Assembly (NCBI GenBank): GCA_902477765.1
Contig: CABSIM010000032.1
Coordinates: forward strand, 1 to 32,377
Source: an uncultured Clostridiaceae bacterium
Lineage (GTDB): Bacteria > Bacillota > Clostridia > Lachnospirales > Lachnospiraceae
DNA: 32,377 nucleotides
Reading direction: 5' to 3'
Shown: positions 23,198 to 31,316 of the stretch, piece after piece
Layout of the letters: each line of letters starts with the position of its first letter
Numbering within the stretch: the stretch's first letter is position 1
Notes under the pieces: model-generated
What the model saw: the letters and a program-made list of their open reading frames with translations, nothing else
Told to the model about the DNA's origin: nothing
The model's database searches: none
Made by a program: the position numbers and the translations under genes

Positions 23198-25455
23198 CCC
23201 TCTGCACCTCCGTTTGCCGTTTTATTCCGCCATATCTTCTTCAGGCGCTCTTTCTGTGTGCCTGTCTTCTGCATTCTTTCTTTCTGTCTTCTTTCCATCC
23301 GTATTCTCATTTTCTCCATCCTTGCCTTCCATCTCTTGTCCAGAATCAGTCCGTCTGCCATCACCAGGAGCGCCGGCAGCACGGTCAGTACAAGAATCAT
23401 GCTGAACAGGCCGCCCCTTCCGATCAGGTGACCCAGGTCACCGATGGCTGCTGTGGTGGATATGAAATGCACAATATAGCCGGCCAGGGTTATGATGCTC
23501 CCTGATGTAAAAATAGATGGGCATGACAGCATGACAGCCTGGATGCATGCCTCTTTTTTCCCCATGTTCCTCCTGCTTTTCATATAATTATTGGTAAGCA
23601 GGATGGAATAGTCCACCGTGGCGCCCAGCTGAATGCTGCTGACAATAATATAGCCCATATAGACGAGGCTGTCGGCAGTCAGATACGGCACCGCCATATT
23701 GATAAAAATGGCGGCTTCAATGGGGATCATGACAACAACCGGTACAATCACCGACCGGAAACTGCCCAGAACCACCAGGAACACACCGGCCAGGGACAGC
23801 ATGTTTACTCTGGCATTATCCATTGTAATCGTGGTCTTGATATCTTCTGTGGAAGGCGTCTGTCCCACCAGATAGCTGTCTTCCGGATAATAACGTTCCA
23901 GGATTCCGCGTATTTCATCGGTACACTGGAATGCCATGTCGCTTTCTTCCTTGGTCCTTATGTAAATAAGCATTCTGCAGAAATTTTCCGTATGCAGCTC
24001 ACTGGTAATGGATTCCGGAAGGAATTCTTCCGGAATGCCCTGGGGAAGCGTATTGGCCATGGAGGTCACGCTTTTCACATAGGGAAGTTCCTCTATCTCG
24101 TCAGTCAGCTGCTTCTCTGTCACGGAAGATGTGTTGGGATATAATGCCAGCAGCATATTGCTTCGTCCGAAAATCTCTGTGATCTCCTGGTCGTTTTTAT
24201 ACATCTCCGTGCCTTCTGCCGCTCCGACGGAAGAGTTTCCATACAGAAAGTCATTCATTCCCTGGGCCACATAGGCAAAGGGCGTAATCAGAAGCATGAT
24301 GGCCAGGGAAATATACCGCATGCGGTATACGCCCCTGCTGAACTTCCGGAACTCCGGAAGAAACGGGCGGTGTTTCGTTCTGTCGTTCCATCTGGTAAAC
24401 TTCAGAATCATGGCCGGCATGAAAAAGACCACCGTCACAAGGCTGAACACAATTCCCTTTGCAAGCACCAGTCCCAGATCGAAGCCCACGGTAAATTTCA
24501 TTGAAAGAAGTGCCAGGAAACCCACAATCGTGGTCAGACTGCTGGCAAAAATAGAATTGATGGCCTCCTCGATGGCCGTAATGATCGCCTGTTCGTCCGA
24601 CGCCCCGTTCTCTCTTTCTCTGGAAAACGCATCCAGAAGGAAAATAGAATAATCCATGGATGTGGCCAGCTGCAGAATAATGGCCACATTATCGGTCATG
24701 AAGGAGATGGTTCCCACAAAAATATTGGTTCCCTTGTTAAGAAGAACCGCCACCCCCATCACAAGCAGAAACAGAATGGGTTCCGTCCAGGCGGAAGTGG
24801 TGATGAACAGAACCGCCAGAATCATGATGACTGCCACCACCAGGATCATGTTCATCTCTTTTTCCAGCGTTTCTTCCAGGGATTTGTTCTGCACCGCCAT
24901 TCCCACATAACAGCCCTTGTCTCCGGTAATTTCCTTCATCTCGTCAATGGCCTGTGACGTCCGTCTGGAATCATCGGATTCCTCAAACGTAATATCCATG
25001 ACCGCACAGCCGTCTTTGTAATAATCCCGGATCTGTTCTTCATCGATAAAATCTTCTCCGGCATAAATATTAACCTGACTGTCGCACCAGAGGATCTGGT
25101 CCACTCCATCCACTGCCTCCAGTCTGTCCTTATACTGCTTTGCCTCGTACAGCGATACATCCTTGATCATGACACGGGCCGTTCCCGGATAGCCGAATTC
25201 CTCTTCCATTACATCCAGACCGATGCTGGACTCTGCATCTGCCGGAAGATATTTTGTCAGATCATAATTGACATTGACAAAAAACATGGCCAGAAGAGAA
25301 AAAAGGCACCCGGCAGCAAATACGCTCTCGATCCATCCGCGTTTCTGTATGATCAGCCTGGCCAGCCTGGCTGCGAAAGGCGTCTCTCCTTTATCCGTCT
25401 GCTCTCCGTTTCTTCTTTTCCTGTTTTTCAGTCTGTCAAACCATTTTTGTCCCAT
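23194..25455 (-). CDS. MMPL/RND family transporter
   Basis: A 753-residue membrane protein with the RND layout: one N-terminal helix, a large extracellular domain, five or six helices, then the same arrangement again. Each half holds the MMPL helix motif with its proton-relay Asp-Tyr pair: ATSMDYSIFLLDAF in the first, GATVDYSILLTNNYMKSRRN in the second. The last 50 residues are a highly basic cytoplasmic tail. Such transporters export lipids, glycolipids or hydrophobic compounds in Gram-positives, driven by protons. AAGGAG precedes the ATG. It lies between a CW/CAP-like secreted protein (25-base gap) and the coiled-coil protein (4-base overlap). The substrate is unknown. Confidence 0.92.
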   Translation of the reverse strand: MGQKWFDRLKNRKRRNGEQTDKGETPFAARLARLIIQKRGWIESVFAAGCLFSLLAMFFVNVNYDLTKYLPADAESSIGLDVMEEEFGYPGTARVMIKDVSLYEAKQYKDRLEAVDGVDQILWCDSQVNIYAGEDFIDEEQIRDYYKDGCAVMDITFEESDDSRRTSQAIDEMKEITGDKGCYVGMAVQNKSLEETLEKEMNMILVVAVIMILAVLFITTSAWTEPILFLLVMGVAVLLNKGTNIFVGTISFMTDNVAIILQLATSMDYSIFLLDAFSRERENGASDEQAIITAIEEAINSIFASSLTTIVGFLALLSMKFTVGFDLGLVLAKGIVFSLVTVVFFMPAMILKFTRWNDRTKHRPFLPEFRKFSRGVYRMRYISLAIMLLITPFAYVAQGMNDFLYGNSSVGAAEGTEMYKNDQEITEIFGRSNMLLALYPNTSSVTEKQLTDEIEELPYVKSVTSMANTLPQGIPEEFLPESITSELHTENFCRMLIYIRTKEESDMAFQCTDEIRGILERYYPEDSYLVGQTPSTEDIKTTITMDNARVNMLSLAGVFLVVLGSFRSVIVPVVVMIPIEAAIFINMAVPYLTADSLVYMGYIIVSSIQLGATVDYSILLTNNYMKSRRNMGKKEACIQAVMLSCPSIFTSGSIITLAGYIVHFISTTAAIGDLGHLIGRGGLFSMILVLTVLPALLVMADGLILDKRWKARMEKMRIRMERRQKERMQKTGTQKERLKKIWRNKTANGGAEG

Positions 25456-25480
25456 ATTCCTGCTCCTTGTCCTGTCCCTG

Positions 25481-26326
25481 TCACCGCATCAGAATCATCA
25501 GGATTCCGTGCTTCCCGTCTTTTTCTTCATGGGCAAGACCCGCGTACCTGTAATATTCCAGCGACAGGGTTCTGTCCCTGCGCACCTGGTACCGGTCTTC
25601 TGTTTTCCCCATGATCTTTTCAAATGCCTGATCCGCATCCCTGCAGTTTTTCACATAAATTTCCATCCAGGTGGCATTTTTTCTGTATCCTTTTTCTTCC
25701 AGCCAGTCTCCCAGCGTCCCCTCTTCCGGTATCCTGCCTCCTGAATATCCTTTTTCCGATGCCGCTTTCAGCCGGTGTTCCGCCGCCTTGTTCAGCATCA
25801 TATCCATCTCAAATCCCGCATACCTGTCATATACCTCAAGTTCCGTATCGCAGCCCCCTTCCCGTTCCGGGTGGGTCTCAAAATACAGTTCTTTCTTTTC
25901 CTCATTCAGCAGATCAAATACATCCTGGGTAAATTCATCGTAACAGACCGCATTGTAAGCACCGCCGCCTGTATTATCCTGCCACCTGGCAGTTTCCAGG
26001 GCTCCGGACCGTGAAAACTCATAGACGGCGTTTTCCTGCAGCAGTTCTTCCTGATTCATCCTTCCGTCTTCGTAAAAGTAATACCAGTCACCGTCAATTT
26101 CCTTCCAGCCCTGTACCGGATTTCCCTCTTCATCTTCCCGGTACCAGGCTCCGTCCCGGAATTCCCATCCGGATGCGGCTTCTGTTTCCTTTTCATCTGT
26201 TCCGCCTTTCTCGCCGGCGGTATGCATTTCCGTTTCATATGGTGCGGCTTCCGCATGCATGCACGACAGAAATCCGAGAATCCCTGCTGCTGCCGTGATA
26301 GCCGCCGTTCTGATCCAGCGTTTCAT
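25481..26326 (-). CDS. Secreted CW-repeat protein with CAP-like domain
   Basis: A 281-residue exported protein. The ATG at 26326 is preceded by AAAGGAG; an in-frame ATG eight codons upstream has no such site. The signal peptide ends near HAEAA. One CW-type repeat pair lies at about residues 60-95 (GAWYREDEEGNPVQGWKEID, GDWYYFYEDGRM). The C-terminal 150 residues (VFDLLNEEKKELYF, then NKAAEHRLKAASEKGYSGG, then a YAGLAH end) have the pattern of CAP/SCP domains, although I see only part of the usual motif set. First gene of the five-gene operon, directly before the MMPL transporter. A cell-wall-bound accessory of the exporter is inferred. Confidence 0.72.
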   Translation of the reverse strand: MKRWIRTAAITAAAGILGFLSCMHAEAAPYETEMHTAGEKGGTDEKETEAASGWEFRDGAWYREDEEGNPVQGWKEIDGDWYYFYEDGRMNQEELLQENAVYEFSRSGALETARWQDNTGGGAYNAVCYDEFTQDVFDLLNEEKKELYFETHPEREGGCDTELEVYDRYAGFEMDMMLNKAAEHRLKAASEKGYSGGRIPEEGTLGDWLEEKGYRKNATWMEIYVKNCRDADQAFEKIMGKTEDRYQVRRDRTLSLEYYRYAGLAHEEKDGKHGILMILMR

Positions 26327-26351
26327 ATCCCGTCTCTCCTTTACTTGCAAT

Positions 26352-26380
26352 ATTATCTGCTTTTATGGTAAAATACTCAA
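26352..26380 (-). promoter_or_regulatory. Promoter of the CW/MMPL operon
   Basis: TTGAGT (26380-26375) and GATAAT (26357-26352) on the minus strand with a 17-base spacer, about 25 bases before the first start codon. The palindrome at 26411-26431 lies just upstream. Confidence 0.55.
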
Positions 26381-26410
26381 GAATCACTTTTTGCAGATTG
26401 CACCAAATGC

Positions 26411-26431
26411 GACACTTTTATCAAAAGTGTC
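26411..26431. promoter_or_regulatory. Perfect palindrome, probable TetR operator
   Basis: GACACTTTT and AAAAGTGTC form a perfect 9-bp inverted repeat around three central bases. It lies between the divergent TetR gene (start 26461) and the MMPL operon, of a size and symmetry typical for TetR dimer sites. Confidence 0.75.
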
Positions 26432-26460
26432 TATTTTCACACAATTTGGAAAGGCCTGTT

Positions 26461-27063
26461 ATGAATCAGACAACATCTAGGAAAAGCAACATTTCTTCAC
26501 GGCGTACCTGTATTCTGTTAAAAACTGCACTTTTTCAGCTGATGGCATCCACTCCATTCGAAAGAATCACCCTGACGGACATCTGCACTGCCTCCATGGT
26601 ACCCCGCTCCACCTTCTACCGGTATTTTGAAGACAAATATGATCTGCTCCATTTCTGTCTCCGGGGCCTGATCGAGGATGTGGGACTGACTGAGGATGTC
26701 ATCTGCTTCCGGAACACAGAATCCATCCGGGACTTTCTTCTGATCCTCATCAGCCATATCAATGAAAATATGCAGGTATACAGGAAAATATATCTGGTCA
26801 ACCGGGACGGAGAACTGATGAAAATCCTTCAGGACGGCCTGAAACGGATTCTTACGGAAAAGCTCACTGCCGCCGAGGAAAAAGGATATCATGCCAGGAT
26901 CCCCTATCCGGTTCTCACCACCATGCTGTCGGACTTTTATTTCAGCATCATCCGCTGTTATCTGGAACTGGCAGACCAGTACGACCTGGATTCCTTTATT
27001 GAATCCATCTGCCGTTTTTCCGAACGGGATCTTTTTGAAACCGGAACCGGCCCGGAAGCGTAA
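26461..27063 (+). CDS. TetR family regulator divergent from the MMPL operon
   Basis: A 200-residue regulator. The open frame extends upstream, but GGAAAGG eight bases before the ATG at 26461 marks the start (MNQTTSRKSNISSRRTCILL). The helix-turn-helix is at about 20-65 with the recognition helix in MVPRSTFYRYFEDKYDLL. The C-terminal part resembles the TetR_C_7-like class common in Firmicutes (IRDFLLILISHINENMQVYR). Its gene is preceded by a 9-bp palindrome, so it probably represses both itself and the divergent five-gene operon. The ligand is unknown. Confidence 0.9.
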   Translation: MNQTTSRKSNISSRRTCILLKTALFQLMASTPFERITLTDICTASMVPRSTFYRYFEDKYDLLHFCLRGLIEDVGLTEDVICFRNTESIRDFLLILISHINENMQVYRKIYLVNRDGELMKILQDGLKRILTEKLTAAEEKGYHARIPYPVLTTMLSDFYFSIIRCYLELADQYDLDSFIESICRFSERDLFETGTGPEA

Positions 27064-27076
27064 AGGCAGGAATGGA

Positions 27077-27105
27077 TTGCATTTTCAGGGAAAAAAGAAT
27101 ATAAT
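27077..27105 (+). promoter_or_regulatory. Promoter of the glutaredoxin-like gene
   Basis: TTGCAT (27077-27082) and TATAAT (27100-27105) with a 17-base spacer, 48 bases before the ATG at 27153. Confidence 0.7.
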
Positions 27106-27152
27106 TTCTATATCAGTCAAGTGAATTTTACGCAAACGAGGAGGAAATACCC

Positions 27153-27446
27153 ATGAAACTTTTGATTTTTGGAATGGACGCATGTATCAACTGCAGAGAA
27201 GCCAAAGAATTTCTGGATGAGAACAAGATCCCCTATATGTATTTTGATATTACCGAAACCACCGGCAACATGAAAAAGTTCTTAAAACTCCGGGACCACG
27301 AAGATCTGTTTGCAGATGTCCGGGCAGAAGGCAAAATCGGAATTCCCTGCTACAAGCTGGAAGACGGAAGCCTGTCCCTGGATCTGAATCAGGTTCTGGA
27401 CAAAATGGGACGTACGGATATCCGCTACCGTGCCAGCCAGTGCTGA
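27153..27446 (+). CDS. Glutaredoxin-like protein
   Basis: A 97-residue thioredoxin-fold protein. The redox motif is C11-INC-14 (in place of the CPYC of classical glutaredoxins), right after a first beta strand (KLLIFGMDA). The cis-proline is in GIPC (P65) and is followed by a further Cys, C66. A third region, SLDLNQVLDKM, completes the fold. Members of this clostridial group are called glutaredoxin-related; their reductant and target are not established. GAGGAGG precedes the ATG. The gene has its own promoter and terminator. Confidence 0.85.
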   Translation: MKLLIFGMDACINCREAKEFLDENKIPYMYFDITETTGNMKKFLKLRDHEDLFADVRAEGKIGIPCYKLEDGSLSLDLNQVLDKMGRTDIRYRASQC

Positions 27447-27504
27447 TTCCGGTGTCCCGTTTCTGATGCGGATTAAAAATTGCCTGTAGTATACGATAAT
27501 ATGA

Positions 27505-27554
27505 AAAGAGCCTCCTGCCGCGGCGGTATAAAACCGCCCGGCCGGGGGCTCTTT
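27505..27554. terminator. Bidirectional terminator between the glutaredoxin-like gene and icd
   Basis: AAAGAGCC (27505-27512) pairs with GGCTCTTT (27547-27554), continued by GC-rich inner pairing (CGGCGG with CCGCCCG). It lies between convergent genes and serves both. Confidence 0.75.
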
Positions 27555-27600
27555 CTGTGAATGTTCCTGCAGCAGCATATGCATGCCGCGTTCCGTTTCA

Positions 27601-28812
27601 TTACAGCAGTGTGTCCAGTTTCTCCCGGATTGCCAGAATGAAATCTCTGCTGTTCAGTACTGTCGGATTGGGAAGTGTCGTGATCAGTGCCAGATCCTTG
27701 GTCATCTTTCCTTCTTCAATGGTACCGATGGTGGCTTTTTCCAGCTTGTCAGCGAAATCGGACAGTTCCTGGATTCCATCCAGTTCGCCGCGTTTTTTCA
27801 GGGCACCGGTCCATGCAAAGATTGTTGCCACGGAGTTGGTGGAAGTCTCCTCACCCTTCAGGTATTTATAGTAATGACGCTGTACGGTGCCGTGAGCAGC
27901 CTCATACTCGTAATAGCCTTCCGGAGAAACCAGAACGGAAGTCATCATGGCAAGGGAACCAAATGCGGAAGATACCATGTCGCTCATTACGTCTCCGTCA
28001 TAGTTCTTGCAGGCCCAGATGAAGCCGCCTTCCGCCTTCATGATCCGTGCCACTGCGTCATCGATCAGCGTATAGAAATAGGTGATTCCTGCCTTTTCAA
28101 ATTTCTCTTTGTAGACAGTCTCATAAAGATCCGCGAAAATATCCTTGAATCTGTGGTCGTATTTCTTGGATACGGTATCCTTTGTGGCAAACCAGAGGTC
28201 CTGTTTTGTCTCCAGAGCATATTCAAAGCAGCTCTTTGCGAAATTTTCGATGGAGGCATCCAGATTATGCTGACCCTGAACGACACCGCTGCCCTCGAAT
28301 TTATGCACGGTCACGGACTGTTCCGGAGAACCGTCTGCCGGCACATACACCAGCTTTACTTCACCCGGTCCCGGGATCTGCATCTCTGCGTTCTTATATA
28401 CATCGCCGTATGCATGTCTTGCCAGTGTGATGGGCTTCTTCCAGTTCTTCACACAGGGTTCAATGCCCTTGACCACAATGGGGCAGCGGAATACGGTTCC
28501 GTCCAGAATGGCGCGGATGGTGCCGTTGGGGCTCTTCCACATTTCCTTCAGACTGTACTCTTTCACACGGTCCGCGTTGGCGGTGATGGTGGCACATTTC
28601 ACGGCAACGCCATATTTTTTCGTGGCTTCCGCAGAGTCAATGGTCACCTGATCGTTGGTCTCATTGCGGTGCTCCAGTCCCAGATCATAATATTCGGTCT
28701 TCAGGTCAATATACGGCAGAAGAAGCTCGTCCTTGATGATCTTCCAGAGGATTCTGGTCATCTCATCTCCGTCCATCTCCACCAGCGGTGTTGTCATCTG
28801 AATCTTTGACAT
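27601..28812 (-). CDS. icd: NADP-dependent isocitrate dehydrogenase
   Basis: A 403-residue enzyme that oxidatively decarboxylates isocitrate to 2-oxoglutarate, making NADPH and the carbon skeleton for glutamate. The sequence is the eukaryote-like homodimeric type (about 400-415 residues), not the E. coli type: VEMDGDEMTRILWKIIKDEL at the start, SPNGTIRAILDGTVFR as the isocitrate-binding loop, IWACKNYDGDVMSDMVSSAF with metal-binding Asp residues, and EAAHGTVQRHYYKY whose Arg-His pair fits NADP. AGGAGG precedes the ATG. The next gene upstream (MatC-like) is on the same strand, but a hairpin separates them. Confidence 0.96.
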   Translation of the reverse strand: MSKIQMTTPLVEMDGDEMTRILWKIIKDELLLPYIDLKTEYYDLGLEHRNETNDQVTIDSAEATKKYGVAVKCATITANADRVKEYSLKEMWKSPNGTIRAILDGTVFRCPIVVKGIEPCVKNWKKPITLARHAYGDVYKNAEMQIPGPGEVKLVYVPADGSPEQSVTVHKFEGSGVVQGQHNLDASIENFAKSCFEYALETKQDLWFATKDTVSKKYDHRFKDIFADLYETVYKEKFEKAGITYFYTLIDDAVARIMKAEGGFIWACKNYDGDVMSDMVSSAFGSLAMMTSVLVSPEGYYEYEAAHGTVQRHYYKYLKGEETSTNSVATIFAWTGALKKRGELDGIQELSDFADKLEKATIGTIEEGKMTKDLALITTLPNPTVLNSRDFILAIREKLDTLL

Positions 28813-28851
28813 ATCTGTTTCCTCCTTGTTTACTTCATGATTTTGTATGAT

Positions 28852-28875
28852 TCCGGCTCTTTACGGAAAGCCGGA
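28852..28875. repeat. Small hairpin in the icd leader
   Basis: TCCGGCT (28852-28858) pairs with AGCCGGA (28869-28875). It lies in the leader of icd and has no T-run. No clear promoter for icd is visible between it and the start codon. Confidence 0.4.
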
Positions 28876-28890
28876 CTGATTCACGGAAAT

Positions 28891-28926
28891 GCCCGGGGAC
28901 CGCATTCTGCGGCCCGGGCCTTTTTA
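28891..28926. terminator. GC-rich hairpin between the MatC-like gene and icd
   Basis: GCCCGGG (28891-28897) pairs with CCCGGGC (28913-28919), with CCGC/GCGG pairing inside. The T-run (CTTTTTATC) is on the plus strand. In the minus (gene) direction the tail is only ATTTCC, so termination before icd may be partial. Confidence 0.55.
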
Positions 28927-28938
28927 TCTGCAGGGCCT

Positions 28939-30252
28939 TTACAGTACCACTGCCACAATCAGGTTATAAACTGCACAGCAGATCACGCTGATGGGAACAG
29001 CCACAAACAGCAGTCTGTTGAAAAGAGCGTTTCTCTCTTCCTCTTTTCCGCAGGAACCGAGAATCAGGCTTCCGCCGGAAGAGAACGGGCTGATGGCACT
29101 GCTCTGGGCACCCAGAACCGTGCAGGCAAACAGAGCTGCCGGATTCAGGCCGGTTGCTGCCGCCAGCGGCGGAATCAGCGGGAACAGGGCCGGAGCCACC
29201 ACGCCTGTGGTGGAGCTGAAGAAGCTCATGAACGCACCCACCAGGCTGAATGCCAGCGGTACCAGAGCTGTGGGCACATTGGATCCGATCCATGCGGACA
29301 GCGCCTCAATGGTGCCTGCCTCAACGGCTACGGCAATCAGCATGCCGGCACCGGCAATCATGATAATGGTATTCCACGGCACTCTGGCAATGACTTCTTT
29401 CTGAGGTGCCAGATTCAGAAGCAGAGCCACCACGGTGAAGCACATGGCCACCAGACCCACATCGATCTTGCTGCTGATGCTGCCGATGAGTTCATTGGAA
29501 GGCAGGATCATTTTCAGGATCGGGAATACCAGAACCACCGCCATCATGATCAGCATCAGGTTCAGGGTAGTCTTCTGTTTTGCGTCAAACGGTTCCGGTT
29601 TTTTAAAGGTAACGCCTTTTCCGATGCCCCGGTTCACCCGGAAACCGAACCGGAAAATGGCAATGAGGATCAGGGAAAATACCACGGCAAATCCGAAGAT
29701 CTTCATCTCCATGGAAAAAGAGTCGGGAGCTGTCAGCGCCGGGTCTGCTTCATAGGCCGTATCGATCAGGCCGCGGAAAATGACTCCCAGGGCTGCCGTG
29801 GGGAAGTTTCCTCCGGCCAGCGCTCCGCAGTTGATGGCCACGGCGCCTGTGAGCTTGTCCATTTTGGCTTCTTCACAGATCACCAGGGTAATGGGAGCCA
29901 GGAAGGCCAGAACTGTGAAGTATGCGGCGCCCATGATGGAAAGGACCACTGCCACGAAAAACAGGGCAAAGGGCAGAAGGCCCGGAAAACTGCGGCATGC
30001 ATACAGCAGGTAGGATGACATTTTTTCCAGGGTGCCGTTGACAGCCGCAAAGTTATAGAACAGAGAAACCGACAGAATCACGAACATGGTACTGGTGGGC
30101 CAGTCCGCAATCAGATCTTTTGTCTTCATTCCCAGGGCAAAACATCCGATCAGATAAGCAAACAAAATACAGAAAAATCCTGTATTGATCTTGGTTTTGT
30201 ATCCCAGGACCACCGCCAAGGCAATCGAGGCGATAATTACTGCACTCATCAT
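28939..30252 (-). CDS. MatC-like dicarboxylate permease
   Basis: A 437-residue membrane protein with about 12 hydrophobic spans and the ion-transporter (IT) superfamily architecture. The first 150 residues (TKINTGFFCILFAYLIGCFA and so on) match the MatC_N family of C4-dicarboxylate/malonate carriers. Re-entrant-loop-like GNFPTAALG and SSTTGVVAPALFPLIPPLAA segments are typical of substrate and Na+ sites in this class. The exact substrate is open. GGAGG precedes the ATG. It lies 21 bases after the DUF6282 gene, forming a unit divergent from LysR, and is probably the uptake step for the compound that DUF6282 processes. Confidence 0.85.
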   Translation of the reverse strand: MMSAVIIASIALAVVLGYKTKINTGFFCILFAYLIGCFALGMKTKDLIADWPTSTMFVILSVSLFYNFAAVNGTLEKMSSYLLYACRSFPGLLPFALFFVAVVLSIMGAAYFTVLAFLAPITLVICEEAKMDKLTGAVAINCGALAGGNFPTAALGVIFRGLIDTAYEADPALTAPDSFSMEMKIFGFAVVFSLILIAIFRFGFRVNRGIGKGVTFKKPEPFDAKQKTTLNLMLIMMAVVLVFPILKMILPSNELIGSISSKIDVGLVAMCFTVVALLLNLAPQKEVIARVPWNTIIMIAGAGMLIAVAVEAGTIEALSAWIGSNVPTALVPLAFSLVGAFMSFFSSTTGVVAPALFPLIPPLAAATGLNPAALFACTVLGAQSSAISPFSSGGSLILGSCGKEEERNALFNRLLFVAVPISVICCAVYNLIVAVVL

Positions 30253-30273
30253 TTCCTATATCCTCCAAATCAT

Positions 30274-31134
30274 TTACTGGATTCCCAGCAGTCCGGCCGG
30301 GATCGTTCTGGTCATATAGTAGACCTGCTCTTCCGGAATTCCGTGATCCACCAGATACTGCATATACTCTTCCAGAGCCAGTTCCCAGTGGGGATTTTCC
30401 ACCTGACCGCCGTCCGTATCCACCATCACGTTTTTGTATCCCACTTCTTTGATGATCTCCAGATTGGACGGCAGATTGCTCTTGTATTTTCCGCCTCCCA
30501 TGTTCTGGGCATAGCAGCGCTCCAGGATCACATCATAGTCTCTGACCATGCGCACCTGATCTTCCACGCTCATGTCCACAACCCACCATTCCGGATGCGT
30601 CACCACCACTTTTTTAAGACCAGCGTCCCTGGCTGCCTCCACCACCACAAAAGCCTCTTCCGGAGACACATGGGCAGTGCCCAGCACAGCGTCATGATCC
30701 TTGATCAGACGGAACACGTCCAGAAGTTCCGGTACGACTTTTCCGTCCCGCACAACTTCCACACAGTTTGCCGGATCCTGCTTCATTTTCAGCATATGAT
30801 TTCTGGCGGATGCCGTCGGAAGCCATACCACTTTTGCTCCCAGCTTCAGGGCTGTCTCCACCGCTGTGGGATTGATCCCTCCTACCACACGGTTCAGCGT
30901 AATGCTGCCGAACATGGTAAAATCATTGGTATCTCCATGGACAATGCTGTTGTGCCGGTTGCAGAGGTAGGCACGGTCCATGGTTGTTCCCTGATGCGTC
31001 TTGATGACAATGGCTCTTGCTCCCACCCGGATTCCGGCTTCCATCAGTTCAAAATCGTCGTAGGCCCGCAGACGAAGATCCGGATTGGTATGGACATGCA
31101 TGTCAATGACGCCCTTCATAGAAACTTTGCTCAT
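30274..31134 (-). CDS. DUF6282 family amidohydrolase-like protein
   Basis: A 286-residue protein. I start at the ATG at 31134 (MSKVSMKGVIDMHVHTNPDL), preceded by AAGGGG, not the ATG 15 codons upstream. It has the pattern of a metal-dependent TIM-barrel hydrolase: the HVHTNPD N-terminal metal motif, IKTHQGTT, the GTAHVSPEEAF strand end, VTHPEWW, and a closing MVDTDGGQ Asp. These match, from memory, the DUF6282 family, whose reaction is not established. First gene of the unit with the MatC-like permease, transcribed away from a LysR gene. A hydrolase for an imported carboxylate, amide or lactone is an inference. Confidence 0.8.
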   Translation of the reverse strand: MSKVSMKGVIDMHVHTNPDLRLRAYDDFELMEAGIRVGARAIVIKTHQGTTMDRAYLCNRHNSIVHGDTNDFTMFGSITLNRVVGGINPTAVETALKLGAKVVWLPTASARNHMLKMKQDPANCVEVVRDGKVVPELLDVFRLIKDHDAVLGTAHVSPEEAFVVVEAARDAGLKKVVVTHPEWWVVDMSVEDQVRMVRDYDVILERCYAQNMGGGKYKSNLPSNLEIIKEVGYKNVMVDTDGGQVENPHWELALEEYMQYLVDHGIPEEQVYYMTRTIPAGLLGIQ

Positions 31135-31181
31135 GAATACTTTCCCCTTTCGTTCAAATCGTTTGTGCACTTCATACAATT

Positions 31182-31223
31182 ACATAGGTTTATGTCCCTT
31201 GATTTTCTTCATTTTTTATCATA
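31182..31223 (-). promoter_or_regulatory. Control region of the DUF6282-MatC unit
   Basis: A possible minus-strand promoter has TATGAT at 31223-31218 with TTTCAG 17 bases further upstream. The palindrome ACATA-GGTT-TATGT (31182-31195) lies downstream of it, between the promoter and the gene. It is a candidate LysR or repressor site. Confidence 0.4.
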
Positions 31224-31227
31224 TACT
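31199..31227 (+). promoter_or_regulatory. Promoter of the LysR gene
   Basis: TTGATT (31199-31204) and TATACT (31222-31227) with a 17-base spacer. Its -10 overlaps that of the divergent minus-strand promoter, a common LysR arrangement. Confidence 0.6.
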
Positions 31228-31267
31228 AATCTTGTAATCGCTGAAATAGAAAATTTGATATATATGT

Positions 31268-31284
31268 CATCGGAAAAACCGATG
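31268..31284 (+). repeat. Hairpin in the LysR leader
   Basis: CATCGG (31268-31273) pairs with CCGATG (31279-31284) around AAAAA, in the 5' leader about 30 bases before the LysR start. There is no T-run. It may be a binding site or a translational element. Confidence 0.4.
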
Positions 31285-31316
31285 GCAAAAGAATTTCTTT
31301 CACTGAAGGAGGAGCC

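Noticed and set aside
27583..28809. A 408-codon plus-strand ORF opposite icd
   Set aside because: icd on the minus strand is unmistakable; the plus-strand frame has no ribosome site or known domain.
28837..30018. A 393-codon plus-strand ORF opposite the MatC-like gene, rich in His, Gln and Gly
   Set aside because: It is a composition artefact of reading membrane-protein codons in reverse; no homology-like motifs.
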